DNA of 6,160 nucleotides from Paracoccaceae bacterium (GCA_007134405.1 SLKW01000461.1:1-6160); one strand, 5' to 3'. Shown: positions 1-6,096, numbered from the stretch's first letter. The notes: generated by a model not told the origin, from the sequence alone. Numbers and translations: made by a program.

Positions 1-444
1 ATCGACCGCCGGATCCTGCACCTGCTGCAGCGCGAGGCGCGCATCTCCAACGCCGAGCTGGCCGAACGCATCGCGCTCTCGCCCTCGGCCTGCCACCGTC
101 GGGTGAGCCGCCTGGAATCCGAGGGGGTGATCCGCGATTATGTGGCGTTGCTCGATCCCCGCAAGGTCGGCAAGCAGACGCTCGTCTTCGTCGAGATCCG
201 CCTCTCCAGCCAGAGCGACGAGGTGCTCGACGCCTTCGAAAAGGGCGTCCGCCGCATCCCTGACGTACTCGAATGCCACCTGATGGCGGGCGAGGCCGAC
301 TATCTGCTCAAGATCGCCGTCGAGGATACCGAGGATTTCGCCCGCATCCACCGCCAGTACCTCGCGCGCCTCCCGGGCGTGGCGCAGATGCAATCGGCCT
401 TCTCGCTACGCACGGTGCTGAAGACGACGGCGCTCGACGTCTGA
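1..444 (+). CDS. Lrp/AsnC family transcriptional regulator, 5' partial
   Basis: The reading frame is open from base 1 to the TGA at 442-444, giving 147 visible residues. The N-terminal part reads IDRRILHLLQREARISNAEL and continues through a helix-turn-helix (about residues 16-40, with SPSACHRRVSRLE as recognition helix), the standard Lrp/AsnC DNA-binding domain. From about residue 55 the beta-alpha-beta RAM (Lrp_AsnC_C) effector and oligomerisation domain follows, with the family-typical stretch AGEADYLLKIAVED and the LPGV segment near the end. Family proteins are about 150-160 residues, so only a handful of N-terminal codons, including the start, are missing. A GTG at 103 could be read as a start but would remove the DNA-binding domain, so it is rejected. 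Lrp-type proteins bind amino acids or similar small ligands and often control neighbouring transport genes. The transporter begins 86 bases downstream on the same strand, so a regulatory or operon link is plausible but inferred. The ligand cannot be told. Confidence 0.93.
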   Translation: MDRRILHLLQREARISNAELAERIALSPSACHRRVSRLESEGVIRDYVALLDPRKVGKQTLVFVEIRLSSQSDEVLDAFEKGVRRIPDVLECHLMAGEADYLLKIAVEDTEDFARIHRQYLARLPGVAQMQSAFSLRTVLKTTALDV

Positions 445-517
445 GCCCCTAGTCGCGGCGCGTCGCGGGCGGGCGGGATGGAACCACAACGCCCGCGCGC
501 CGTTGGAGAGGGTCAAC

Positions 518-523
518 AGAGGG
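518..523 (+). promoter_or_regulatory. Ribosome binding site pointing to an ATC start
   Basis: AGAGGG lies seven bases upstream of an ATC codon at 531-533, which is in frame with the transporter. No comparable purine-rich site precedes the first in-frame ATG at 600. The spacing is what decides the start proposed for the transporter. The call is by inspection only. Confidence 0.45.
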
Positions 524-530
524 CCGCGCC

Positions 531-1721
531 ATCTCGCATTTCCTGAGCCTCTCCGCGGCCGGCTTCGCCGCCACCGCCATTGCCTTCGGCCCGGCGCGCA
601 TGGGCTTCGGCCTTTTCGTGCCCGAGTTCCGGTCGGAATTCGGCATGTCGACCTCGACCATCGGCGCGGTCTCCAGCCTCGGTTTCTTCGGGTTCTTCCT
701 CGGCCTCCTGCTGGCCCAGGCGCTCCTGACCCGCTCGGGCCCGAAGCTGCCGGTTCTCGCGGGCCTCGTCGCCGCCACGGTGGGGATGGGGATCGTGTCG
801 CAAGCGCCGAACGTGATCGTGCTCGCCCTCGGCGTCTTCATCGCCGCCTCCAGCGCCGGGCTCGCCTGGACACCGTTCAACGACGCCGTGCACCGCAAGG
901 TGACCGAGCCCGACCGGCCGACCGCGCTATCGGTCATCAGCACGGGCACGGGGCTGGGGATCGTCTTCGCCGGTATCGCCGCGCTCGCCATGGTCATGGG
1001 CGGGCTTTCCTGGCGGGCCTCCTGGACATTCTTTGCGGGTGCGAGCGCGCTGGCGCTCCTCGGCAACTGGCTTGCCTTGCGCCGGGTCGAGAAAGCCCCC
1101 GACGACCGCCACGGCAACGGTTGGCGCGATCTACTGCACATCCGGTCCCTGCCGATCTTCGTCATAGGGTTCGTCTTCGGCACGACAACGGCGATCTACA
1201 TCTCCTTCGCCGCCGACCACATGGTCACCGCGGGCGGCGTGGCGGGGTTTCGGATCGGCGCGACCCCGGCGCTCGTCTTCATCGGCTACGGGCTCTTCGG
1301 CCTCGCGGGCCTGCTGACCGGGCGGATCAAGGCGATCATCGGCCTTTCGGCACTCCTGCGCCTGCTGATGCTGGCCGGGGCGCTCTCGGTCATGCTGGTC
1401 GCGTTCGCGCCGGGAACCTGGGCGGGGCTGATCCTGTCGGCCGGGCTGCAGGGGGTGTATCTGATGATGATCAGCGCCATCCTCGCCTTTTGGTCCGAGC
1501 GGCTGTTCCCGGAGCTTCCCTCGCTCAGCTTCACGGCCGCGCTTCTCGCCGCGGCGGCCGGCAACGTCCTGGGCCCGGCAATCGCCGGCGTGCTGTCCGA
1601 CACTCTGGGCGCGGAAGCGATGTTCCTTCTCGCGTCTGTCCCCCCCCTCGCCACCGCGCTTCTGCTGCGCGACCGGCACGCTCAGGAACAGCCTGCCCAC
1701 GCAGCGCAAATGCGGCAGTAG
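531..1721 (+). CDS. YbfB/YjiJ-type MFS transporter, probable non-canonical ATC start
   Basis: From 531 the frame encodes 396 residues with about twelve hydrophobic helices, the full major facilitator complement. Helix 1 includes SAAGFAATAIAFGPARMGFG, resembling the start of YbfB/YjiJ-type permeases. The N-terminal half holds helices at roughly residues 4-30, 43-65, 72-92, 95-113, 130-152 and 158-178. The second half begins near residue 195 after a charged linker (VEKAPDDRHGNGWRD). The protein should sit in the inner membrane and use an ion gradient to move a small solute; the substrate is unknown. The frame is open from the TAG at 450-452 but has no ATG, GTG or TTG before 600. Starting at ATG 600 gives 373 residues and loses most of helix 1. 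ATC at 531 with AGAGGG seven bases upstream fits best; an ATG-to-ATC mutation or a small indel are alternatives. Family assignment is firm, subfamily and start less so. Confidence 0.85.
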   Translation: MSHFLSLSAAGFAATAIAFGPARMGFGLFVPEFRSEFGMSTSTIGAVSSLGFFGFFLGLLLAQALLTRSGPKLPVLAGLVAATVGMGIVSQAPNVIVLALGVFIAASSAGLAWTPFNDAVHRKVTEPDRPTALSVISTGTGLGIVFAGIAALAMVMGGLSWRASWTFFAGASALALLGNWLALRRVEKAPDDRHGNGWRDLLHIRSLPIFVIGFVFGTTTAIYISFAADHMVTAGGVAGFRIGATPALVFIGYGLFGLAGLLTGRIKAIIGLSALLRLLMLAGALSVMLVAFAPGTWAGLILSAGLQGVYLMMISAILAFWSERLFPELPSLSFTAALLAAAAGNVLGPAIAGVLSDTLGAEAMFLLASVPPLATALLLRDRHAQEQPAHAAQMRQ

Positions 1722-1882
1722 AACCCCTTTCGCGCGAACCCAGGAAAACGGCGGGAACGCCCGACGGTGATGGGACCGCTTGGTTCGGCACTGGTCGCCC
1801 GGCGCGTCGATGCCGATTAGGGGCGACAGAACACTCCCGCGCGTACCAAGTCGTTGGCGGGTTCTTGCGTCGGGCGGTCGTT

Positions 1883-2278
1883 TCAGAGCCCACGCGGTTT
1901 CATGCCGCGTTTGCAAACGACCGGCGGGCTGTCATCGCGGGAATACCCTTCCGCCTCGCAGTCGAGGCACAGCCACCGGTGAAACTCGGCCTCACGGGGC
2001 CGGAACGCATCCTTTCGCCATCGGCAGCTTGCGGCCGGCTTGCACCCACTGCTCGCAACAGATTTGAGCCACGGAGAAAGACCGGGTCGCTGCGGGGCTT
2101 TCCTATCTGCCCAAGGCGACGGGATGCTACGTCGCGCCGGATGCGCTTGCGCAGGACGAAGATGAGCAACGATCACCGCAAGCACGACCATCACGGCCAC
2201 AATAAGCGCAATCCAAGCAAAATCCGCGAAGGCATCTGTAACGCCGGCGAGATGCTGATCGACCGACGCATTCGGCAC
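1883..2278 (-). CDS. Small single-pass membrane protein with a CxxC motif (hypothetical)
   Basis: On the minus strand a 131-residue protein can be read from a GTG at 2278-2276 to a TGA at 1885-1883. It has one strong transmembrane segment (about residues 20-40, FAWIALIVAVMVVLAVIVAHL), a basic Pro-rich linker, then a cysteine-containing C-terminal domain. That domain has C79, C85 (in SCRWRKD), C104 and C107 (WLCLDCEAEGYS) and C122 (PPVVCKRGMKPRGL). The cysteine spacing suggests a small zinc-ribbon-like fold, and the layout resembles short uncharacterised proteins I associate with Rhodobacteraceae; I cannot confirm that here. The start is uncertain: ATG at 2323 and TTG at 2344 are also in frame, and none has a strong ribosome binding site. 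Base composition is lower in GC than the flanking genes, so recent acquisition or weak selection on codon use is possible. It lies convergent to the transporter and downstream of the rpsU terminator, so it probably has its own promoter. No function is claimed. Confidence 0.6.
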   Translation of the reverse strand: MPNASVDQHLAGVTDAFADFAWIALIVAVMVVLAVIVAHLRPAQAHPARRSIPSPWADRKAPQRPGLSPWLKSVASSGCKPAASCRWRKDAFRPREAEFHRWLCLDCEAEGYSRDDSPPVVCKRGMKPRGL

Positions 2279-2460
2279 GCGCAACGCTTCGGGTCGTGGT
2301 GGTGGCGAGGGCGATCGCTCCATCCCGGCAAGACACCAAGCCAATCGGTCTTTTCTTGTGGCGGCAATGGGGAAAAAATGCGGTCACGCCAGTGTGCCCA
2401 CCAAACCCAAGCGCTGCTGTCCTCCCTCGAAAGCGAGATCGGTTTTCCCTCGGTCCAGCC
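2279..2460. other. Non-coding spacer upstream of the hypothetical minus-strand gene
   Basis: This stretch lies between the rpsU terminator and the most likely start of the small membrane protein gene. On the minus strand it would contain that gene's promoter and leader, or part of its coding sequence if the ATG at 2323 or TTG at 2344 is used. I see no convincing -35/-10 pair. A run of six A on the + strand (2382-2387) is the only obvious low-GC feature. Confidence 0.4.
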
Positions 2461-2495
2461 AACAGAAAACCCCCGCGCACCAGGTGCCGGGGGTT
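2461..2495 (-). terminator. Intrinsic terminator of rpsU
   Basis: Read on the minus strand, about 30 bases after the rpsU stop, the sequence forms a hairpin. One arm is AACCCCCGGCACC and the other GGTGCGCGGGGGTT, pairing with one bulged base and a very small loop. It is followed directly by TTTTCTGTT. A GC-rich stem plus a U-rich tail is the classic rho-independent terminator layout, and its orientation and distance match rpsU. On the + strand the second arm is followed by CCCCATTTCG, so it would be weak in that direction. Confidence 0.85.
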
Positions 2496-2523
2496 CCCCA
2501 TTTCGCTTCCGGCGGCTGACCGC

Positions 2524-2730
2524 TCAGAGCAGACCTTCGCGCTGCGCCTTCTTGCGCGCCAGCTTGCGCGCGCGGCGGATCGCCTCGGCCTGTTCCCGGG
2601 CCCGCTTCACGGAGGGCTTTTCGAAATGTTCCTTGAGTTTCATCTCGCGGAACACGCCCTCGCGCTGCAGCTTTTTCTTCAGCGCCCGAAGCGCCTGATC
2701 GACATTGTTGTCGCGAACAGAGACCTGCAT
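2524..2730 (-). CDS. rpsU: 30S ribosomal protein S21
   Basis: The 68-residue product starts [20 protein letters not shown] and ends [14 protein letters not shown], a clear S21 (bS21) sequence. It is a small, very basic, mostly helical protein of the 30S subunit platform near the anti-Shine-Dalgarno end of 16S rRNA, and it aids initiation on natural mRNAs. The length is normal for alphaproteobacteria and slightly shorter than the 71 residues of E. coli. The ATG start (complement of 2728-2730) is supported by the family-typical N-terminus and an AAAGGTGG site ten bases upstream. The same frame runs open far upstream of this ATG, but that part is antisense to coq9 and is not S21. The gene is monocistronic by appearance, with its own terminator, and is divergent from coq9. 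From memory, S21 and COQ9 genes are often neighbours in alphaproteobacteria, which would need a comparison to confirm. Confidence 0.97.
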   Translation of the reverse strand: MQVSVRDNNVDQALRALKKKLQREGVFREMKLKEHFEKPSVKRAREQAEAIRRARKLARKKAQREGLL

Positions 2731-2740
2731 GTGGTTTTCA

Positions 2741-2748
2741 CCACCTTT
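2741..2748 (-). promoter_or_regulatory. rpsU ribosome binding site
   Basis: AAAGGTGG on the minus strand sits ten bases upstream of the rpsU ATG and contains a good anti-Shine-Dalgarno match. It confirms the 68-residue start over the longer open frame that continues upstream. Confidence 0.75.
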
Positions 2749-2778
2749 CCAAGCTAGAGTTACAGACAAATGCAGGAA

Positions 2779-2818
2779 GCGGCTGGATAGCAGAGCCAGC
2801 CGCGGCTGTCCAGCCGCG
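2779..2818. repeat. Nested inverted repeats in the rpsU/coq9 divergent region
   Basis: GCGGCTGG (2779-2786) is followed after nine bases by its complement CCAGCCGC (2796-2803). Overlapping it, CGCGGCTG (2801-2808) and CAGCCGCG (2811-2818) form a second dyad with a two-base spacer. The GCGGCTG core thus occurs four times, twice in each orientation, within 40 bases. The position about 50 bases from each start codon fits an operator or leader hairpin acting on either gene, but no known regulator motif is recognised. Confidence 0.55.
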
Positions 2819-2871
2819 CCGGGCGCCTGCCCGGCCAACCCGCCGGACGGCCCCGCGAAAGGGAGAACCCG

Positions 2872-3654
2872 ATGCCCGAACCCACCGACGCCCAATCCAT
2901 GGGCACCAAGACCCAAACGCTTGCCGACCGGCTGCTCGACGCGGCGATCATCCATGTCCCCTTCGACGGCTGGTCGCAGGCGGCGCTCGAGGCGGCGGTG
3001 ACCGATACCGGCATCGAACCGGCGCTTGCGCGCGCGCTCTATCCGCGCGGCGGGGTGGATCTGGCGCTCGCCTATCACAGGCGCGGCGATGCCGAGATGC
3101 TGGCCGGGCTGACGTCGCGGGCGGGCGAGGATCTTCGCCTGCGCGATCGGGTGGCGCTGGCCGTGCGGCTGCGGCTCGAGGCGGCCGATCCCGAACTCGT
3201 GCGCCGCGCCAGCGCCCTCTTCGCCCTGCCGCCCTACGCGCCCGACGGGATGCGCGCGGTCTGGTCCACCGCCGACGCGATCTGGACCGCGCTCGGCGAT
3301 GCCTCCGAGGACGGCAACTGGTACTCGAAGCGCATGATCCTGACGGGCGTCTATTCCTCGACCATGCTCTACTGGCTGGGCGACCAGAGCCCCGGGCACC
3401 AGGCGAGCTGGGATTTCCTCGAACGCCGTATCGACGAGGTGATGCAGTTCGAAAAGCTCAAGGCCAAGGTCGAGAAGGACCCGGTGCTGAGCCGCCTCTT
3501 CGCCCTGCCGCTTGCCGCGATGAGCGCGATCCGCAAGCCCGGCGCGCGGGGGGCTTCTTCCGGATCGGGCGGCCTGCCGGGCCAATGGTCGGCGCCAACC
3601 GCGGGCGACACGGCGGGCGACAGCCCGCCGCGAACCGCGGGCGGACCGGGCTGA
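2872..3654 (+). CDS. coq9: COQ9-family ubiquinone biosynthesis protein
   Basis: The 260-residue product carries the COQ9 domain. The N-terminal half (about residues 15-75) has the TetR-like helical fold seen in the family ([20 protein letters not shown]). The signature region at 130-195 includes [20 protein letters not shown], then NWYSKR (149-154), [11 protein letters not shown] (161-171) and [14 protein letters not shown] (182-195). Residues about 200-220 ([20 protein letters not shown]) match the position of the C-terminal amphipathic helix that contacts membranes in human COQ9. COQ9 binds lipids and isoprenoid quinone intermediates and helps COQ7-type hydroxylation of demethoxyubiquinone; this is known from eukaryotes and assumed here. 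The ATG at 2872 is preceded by GAAAGGGAG; Met10 is a less likely start. Residues 222-260 form a Gly/Ala/Pro/Ser-rich tail that is not part of the conserved domain. The gene is divergent from rpsU and upstream of two metabolic genes. Confidence 0.93.
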   Translation: MPEPTDAQSMGTKTQTLADRLLDAAIIHVPFDGWSQAALEAAVTDTGIEPALARALYPRGGVDLALAYHRRGDAEMLAGLTSRAGEDLRLRDRVALAVRLRLEAADPELVRRASALFALPPYAPDGMRAVWSTADAIWTALGDASEDGNWYSKRMILTGVYSSTMLYWLGDQSPGHQASWDFLERRIDEVMQFEKLKAKVEKDPVLSRLFALPLAAMSAIRKPGARGASSGSGGLPGQWSAPTAGDTAGDSPPRTAGGPG

Positions 3655-3674
3655 CCGGGCGCGGGGCCCGCCGG

Positions 3675-3701
3675 TTGACGCCCTGCCACGCCGGGTCTAA
3701 A
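3675..3701 (+). promoter_or_regulatory. Possible promoter of the aminotransferase gene
   Basis: TTGACG (3675-3680) resembles a sigma-70-type -35 box. TCTAAA (3696-3701) lies 15 bases later, a shorter spacer than usual; reading TAAAGC at 3698 instead gives 17 bases but a poorer -10. It stands in the only non-coding gap between coq9 and the aminotransferase, about 45 bases from the start codon. Evidence is by eye only. Confidence 0.35.
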
Positions 3702-3747
3702 GCCGCCCTGCACCCGGAGGCACAGGCGGGCGCGGACGGAGGAGCTC

Positions 3748-4605
3748 ATGGCTGTCGGAAGCGAAATCGTCACCTGGTATGAGGGGCAATGGCACCGCGG
3801 CAACGCGCCGATCATCAACGCCGCCGACCACGCCGCCTGGCTCGGCAGCGCGGTCTTTGACGGCGCCCGGCAGTTTGAGGGGGTGCGCCCGGACCTCGAC
3901 CTGCATTCGGCGCGCATCATCCGCTCGGCCGAGGCGATGAGCATGATCCCGCCCGTCGATGCCGCTACCGTCGAAGGCTTGCTGGAGGAGGGCTGCCGGA
4001 TGTTCGCCCCCGACGCCGCGCTTTACCTGCGGCCGATGATGTGGGCGCGCGACTCGACGCCCGGCATCATCGACCTCGACCCCCAAAGCACCGGCTTCGC
4101 CATCTGCATCGAGTCGCTGCCGATGCCGCCCACGACGGGCTTTTCGCTCACCGTCTCGCCCTATTCCCGCCCCCGGCCCGACATGGCGCTGACCGAGGCC
4201 AAGGCCGCCTCGCTCTACGCCAACAACGGCCGCATCATGGCCGAGGCGCGCGCGCGGGGCTTTTCCAACGCACTGTCGCGCGACCCCGACGGAAACGTCG
4301 CCGAGACGGCATCGACCAATGTCTTCCTGGTTCGCGACGGCATCGTGCTGACTCCGGTGCCGAATGGCACCTTTCTCAACGGCATCACCCGCCAGCGCGT
4401 CGTCAAGCTTCTGCGCGCCGACGGGGTCGAGGTGCAGGAAACCGTGCTGACCATCGAGGACTTCGCCCGCGCTGACGAGATCTTCTGCACCGGCAACATC
4501 GCCAAGGTCATGCCGGTCGCGCGGTTCGAGGACCGTGAGATGCCACCGGCGCCCGTGACAAACCGCGCGCGCGAGATGTATTGGGACTACGCACACTCTC
4601 GTTGA
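3748..4605 (+). CDS. ilvE: Branched-chain-type amino acid aminotransferase (PLP fold class IV)
   Basis: The 285-residue protein is a fold-type IV PLP enzyme. Lys152 (TEAKAASLYANN) is placed as the Schiff-base lysine. Glu186 in VAETASTNVFLV is the residue expected to pair with the cofactor's pyridine nitrogen. NGITRQRV (211-218) and TGNIAKVMPV (248-257) match the phosphate-binding and C-terminal segments of the family. The enzyme should transfer the amino group between Leu/Ile/Val and 2-oxoglutarate in the cytoplasm, the last step of branched-chain synthesis or the first of breakdown. At 285 residues it is shorter than E. coli IlvE (about 309). Its N-terminal region (GSAVFDGARQFEGVRPDLDL) resembles a short alphaproteobacterial form usually annotated as branched-chain aminotransferase. 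D-amino acid transaminase or aminodeoxychorismate lyase are less likely alternatives, so the symbol is tentative. The ATG at 3748 has GGAGG five bases upstream. It lies 93 bases after coq9 and ends before a strong hairpin pair. Confidence 0.88.
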   Translation: MAVGSEIVTWYEGQWHRGNAPIINAADHAAWLGSAVFDGARQFEGVRPDLDLHSARIIRSAEAMSMIPPVDAATVEGLLEEGCRMFAPDAALYLRPMMWARDSTPGIIDLDPQSTGFAICIESLPMPPTTGFSLTVSPYSRPRPDMALTEAKAASLYANNGRIMAEARARGFSNALSRDPDGNVAETASTNVFLVRDGIVLTPVPNGTFLNGITRQRVVKLLRADGVEVQETVLTIEDFARADEIFCTGNIAKVMPVARFEDREMPPAPVTNRAREMYWDYAHSR

Positions 4606-4612
4606 GCGGGAA

Positions 4613-4635
4613 GCGGGGGGCTCCTCGCCCCCCGC
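4613..4635 (+). terminator. GC-rich hairpin after the aminotransferase gene
   Basis: GCGGGGGGC (4613-4621) and GCCCCCCGC (4627-4635) form a perfect nine-pair stem with the loop TCCTC, eight bases after the stop codon. No U-tract follows, so it is at best an atypical terminator and may instead stabilise the mRNA 3' end. Similar G-run/CTCC/C-run hairpins are, as I recall, common between genes in Rhodobacteraceae. Confidence 0.6.
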
Positions 4636-4648
4636 ACCCCCCGCGCCG

Positions 4649-4670
4649 AAGGGGGCGCGCGCGCCCCCTT
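4649..4670. repeat. Perfect 22-base GC palindrome
   Basis: The arm AAGGGGGCGCG meets its exact reverse complement CGCGCCCCCTT with no spacer, giving a 22-base palindrome centred at 4659/4660 with an alternating CG core. In RNA it would fold into a stem of about nine pairs, and the bases after it (TTGG AAAC) contain no long U-run. With the hairpin 13 bases upstream it forms a tandem structure filling most of the gap between the aminotransferase and the oxidoreductase. It could serve as a bidirectional terminator, an RNA stabiliser or a copy of a dispersed intergenic repeat. Confidence 0.7.
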
Positions 4671-4710
4671 TGGAAACCCCCGCACCACGCCGCAACCGTC
4701 GGAGGCCCCC

Positions 4711-5706
4711 ATGCCGCAATCCCACCTGATGCGCGCCGTCGAGATCGCCAGACCCGGCGGGCCCGAGGTGCTGACCCCCTGCGACCGCCCGGTCCCGGTG
4801 CCCGTCCAGGGCGAGATCGTCATCCGCGTCGCCTGGGCGGGCGTCAACCGCCCCGACATCTCGCAGCGCGCCGGCGCCTACCCGCCGCCCGCCGGCGCCT
4901 CGGACCTACCGGGGCTGGAAGCCTCGGGCCATGTCGCCGCCACCGGCCCCGGCGTCACCCGCTGGAAGGAGGGCGACGCGGTCTGCGCGCTCCTGCCCGG
5001 CGGCGGCTACGCCGAATACGTGACCACCCCCGCCGAGCACGCCCTGCCCGTCCCCGAGGGCATGGCGCTGCGCGAAGCCGCCTGCCTGCCCGAGAACTAT
5101 TTCACCGTCTGGCACAACGTCTTCGAGCGCGGGCGCCTGCAGGCAGGCGAGCGCTTCCTCGTCCATGGCGGCTCGTCCGGGATCGGCACCACGGCGATCC
5201 AGCTCGCGAACGCGCGCGGCGCGCGGGTCTTCGCCACCGCCGGCTCGGCCGCGAAATGCGCCGCCTGCGAAAAGCTCGGTGCCGAGCGCGCCATCAACTA
5301 CCGCGAGGCGGATTTCGTCGAGATCGTGACCGCCGAGGGCGGCGCCAACCTGATCCTCGACATGGTCGGCGGCGACTACATCCCGCGCAACGTCAAGGCG
5401 CTGGCCGATGACGGGCGGCTCGTGCAGATCGCCTTCCTGAAGGGCCCGAAGGCCGAGCTGAACTTCGCCCAACTGATGGTCCGCCGGCTGACGATCACCG
5501 GCTCGACGCTGCGCCCGCAATCGCACGCCGCCAAGGCCAGTATCGCCGAGGCGCTGGAGCGCGAGGCCTGGCCGCTCCTCGCCTCGGGTAGCATCGCGCC
5601 GGTGTTGGACCAGGAGTTTCCTTTGGCCGAAGCCGCGGCCGCGCATGCCCGCATGGAAAGCTCCGAGCATATCGGCAAGATCGTGCTGCGGTTGGAAGGC
5701 GGCTGA
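4711..5706 (+). CDS. PIG3-type NAD(P)H:quinone oxidoreductase
   Basis: The 331-residue protein belongs to the medium-chain dehydrogenase/reductase superfamily, quinone oxidoreductase branch, and best fits the PIG3 (TP53I3-like) group. The N-terminal GroES-like domain (about residues 8-125) contains AWAGVNRPDISQRAGAYPPP and LPGLEASGHV. It lacks the cysteine cluster of zinc alcohol dehydrogenases, so it is probably zinc-independent. The Rossmann domain (about 125-260) has the nucleotide motif VHGGSSGIGTTAIQLA (151-166), of the NADPH-preferring kind. The NYFTVWHNVF stretch and the C-terminal EHIGKIVL are also typical. The enzyme would reduce quinones or reactive carbonyls with NADPH in the cytoplasm; the real substrate is unknown. 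The ATG at 4711 has GGAGG five bases upstream; Met7 (MRAVEI) also matches the usual family start but lacks such a site. The length is normal (about 325-335). It shares a strand and a quinone theme with coq9, but paired hairpins separate it from the gene before. Confidence 0.92.
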   Translation: MPQSHLMRAVEIARPGGPEVLTPCDRPVPVPVQGEIVIRVAWAGVNRPDISQRAGAYPPPAGASDLPGLEASGHVAATGPGVTRWKEGDAVCALLPGGGYAEYVTTPAEHALPVPEGMALREAACLPENYFTVWHNVFERGRLQAGERFLVHGGSSGIGTTAIQLANARGARVFATAGSAAKCAACEKLGAERAINYREADFVEIVTAEGGANLILDMVGGDYIPRNVKALADDGRLVQIAFLKGPKAELNFAQLMVRRLTITGSTLRPQSHAAKASIAEALEREAWPLLASGSIAPVLDQEFPLAEAAAAHARMESSEHIGKIVLRLEGG

Positions 5707-5980
5707 AACCGCGATTCCCCACTGGAAGCATGCAGCATGCCACCAACGCTGCGCGGCAGGAGTGAGCCGAGAAGCTGCCCGACGCATTCGCCGCATCGCA
5801 CGCGCAGCATCAAAACGACAGCGGCCGTTCAAGCCTGACGCAACGTCAAAGTGCGCCGCGCACCACTGTCGGGCAGAATCCTGACCTGTGCATTCGCGGC
5901 AGTGCCGCCGCAACATCGGGCGATCGCCGCCATTCGGTGCGTTCCGGTCACGCGAATAATAAAGATCAACGCCACGCGAT

Positions 5981-6066
5981 TCAGTCCAGGCCAAATTGCC
6001 GCCGCAATCAGTCCAGCGCGTTGCGGGTTGACTCTCGTGATACGGTTTCCGGGTGATTGACTCGTG
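5981..6066 (+). repeat. Short direct repeats
   Basis: TCAGTCCAG occurs at 5981-5989 and again at 6008-6016, a 27-base interval; each copy is followed within about ten bases by TTGC. Further on, TTGACTCTCGTG (6028-6039) and TTGACTCGTG (6057-6066) form a second pair 29 bases apart, differing by a two-base TC insertion. The near-equal spacing, under three helical turns, could place regulator sites on similar faces of the DNA, but chance cannot be excluded for repeats this short. Confidence 0.4.
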
Positions 6067-6096
6067 CCGCGGGGATTCCCTGCTGGAATCGAGTGG

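Noticed and set aside
464..497. Possible stem CGCGGGCG/CGCCCGCG after the Lrp-type gene
   Set aside because: The loop would be about 18 bases and no U-run follows, so it is weak support for a terminator in GC-rich DNA.
1892..1919. Dyad ACGCGG-N7-CCGCGT and the palindrome CGTTTGCAAACG
   Set aside because: Both lie inside the last codons of the minus-strand CxxC protein and have no U-tract; coding sequence explains them well enough, although a convergent terminator role cannot be fully excluded.
2161..2340. Plus-strand frame starting MSNDHRKHDHHGHNKRN with a weak AGGA upstream
   Set aside because: The His/Asp/Asn-rich stretch is exactly antisense to the hydrophobic helix of the minus-strand protein, so its composition is explained by that gene.
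503..2698. 731-codon open frame on the + strand covering the transporter and beyond
   Set aside because: It overlaps the transporter in another frame, is Arg/Pro/Ala-rich with no domain, and runs across the minus-strand gene and rpsU. This is a typical high-GC shadow frame.
2731..3585. Long upstream extension of the rpsU frame on the minus strand (353 codons in total)
   Set aside because: Only the last 68 codons are S21. The rest is antisense to coq9, and the ribosome binding site sits directly before the S21 ATG.
5957..5962. TAATAA (TTATTA on the minus strand) as a -10 promoter element
   Set aside because: No convincing -35 lies at a suitable distance on either strand and no gene start follows within the window.
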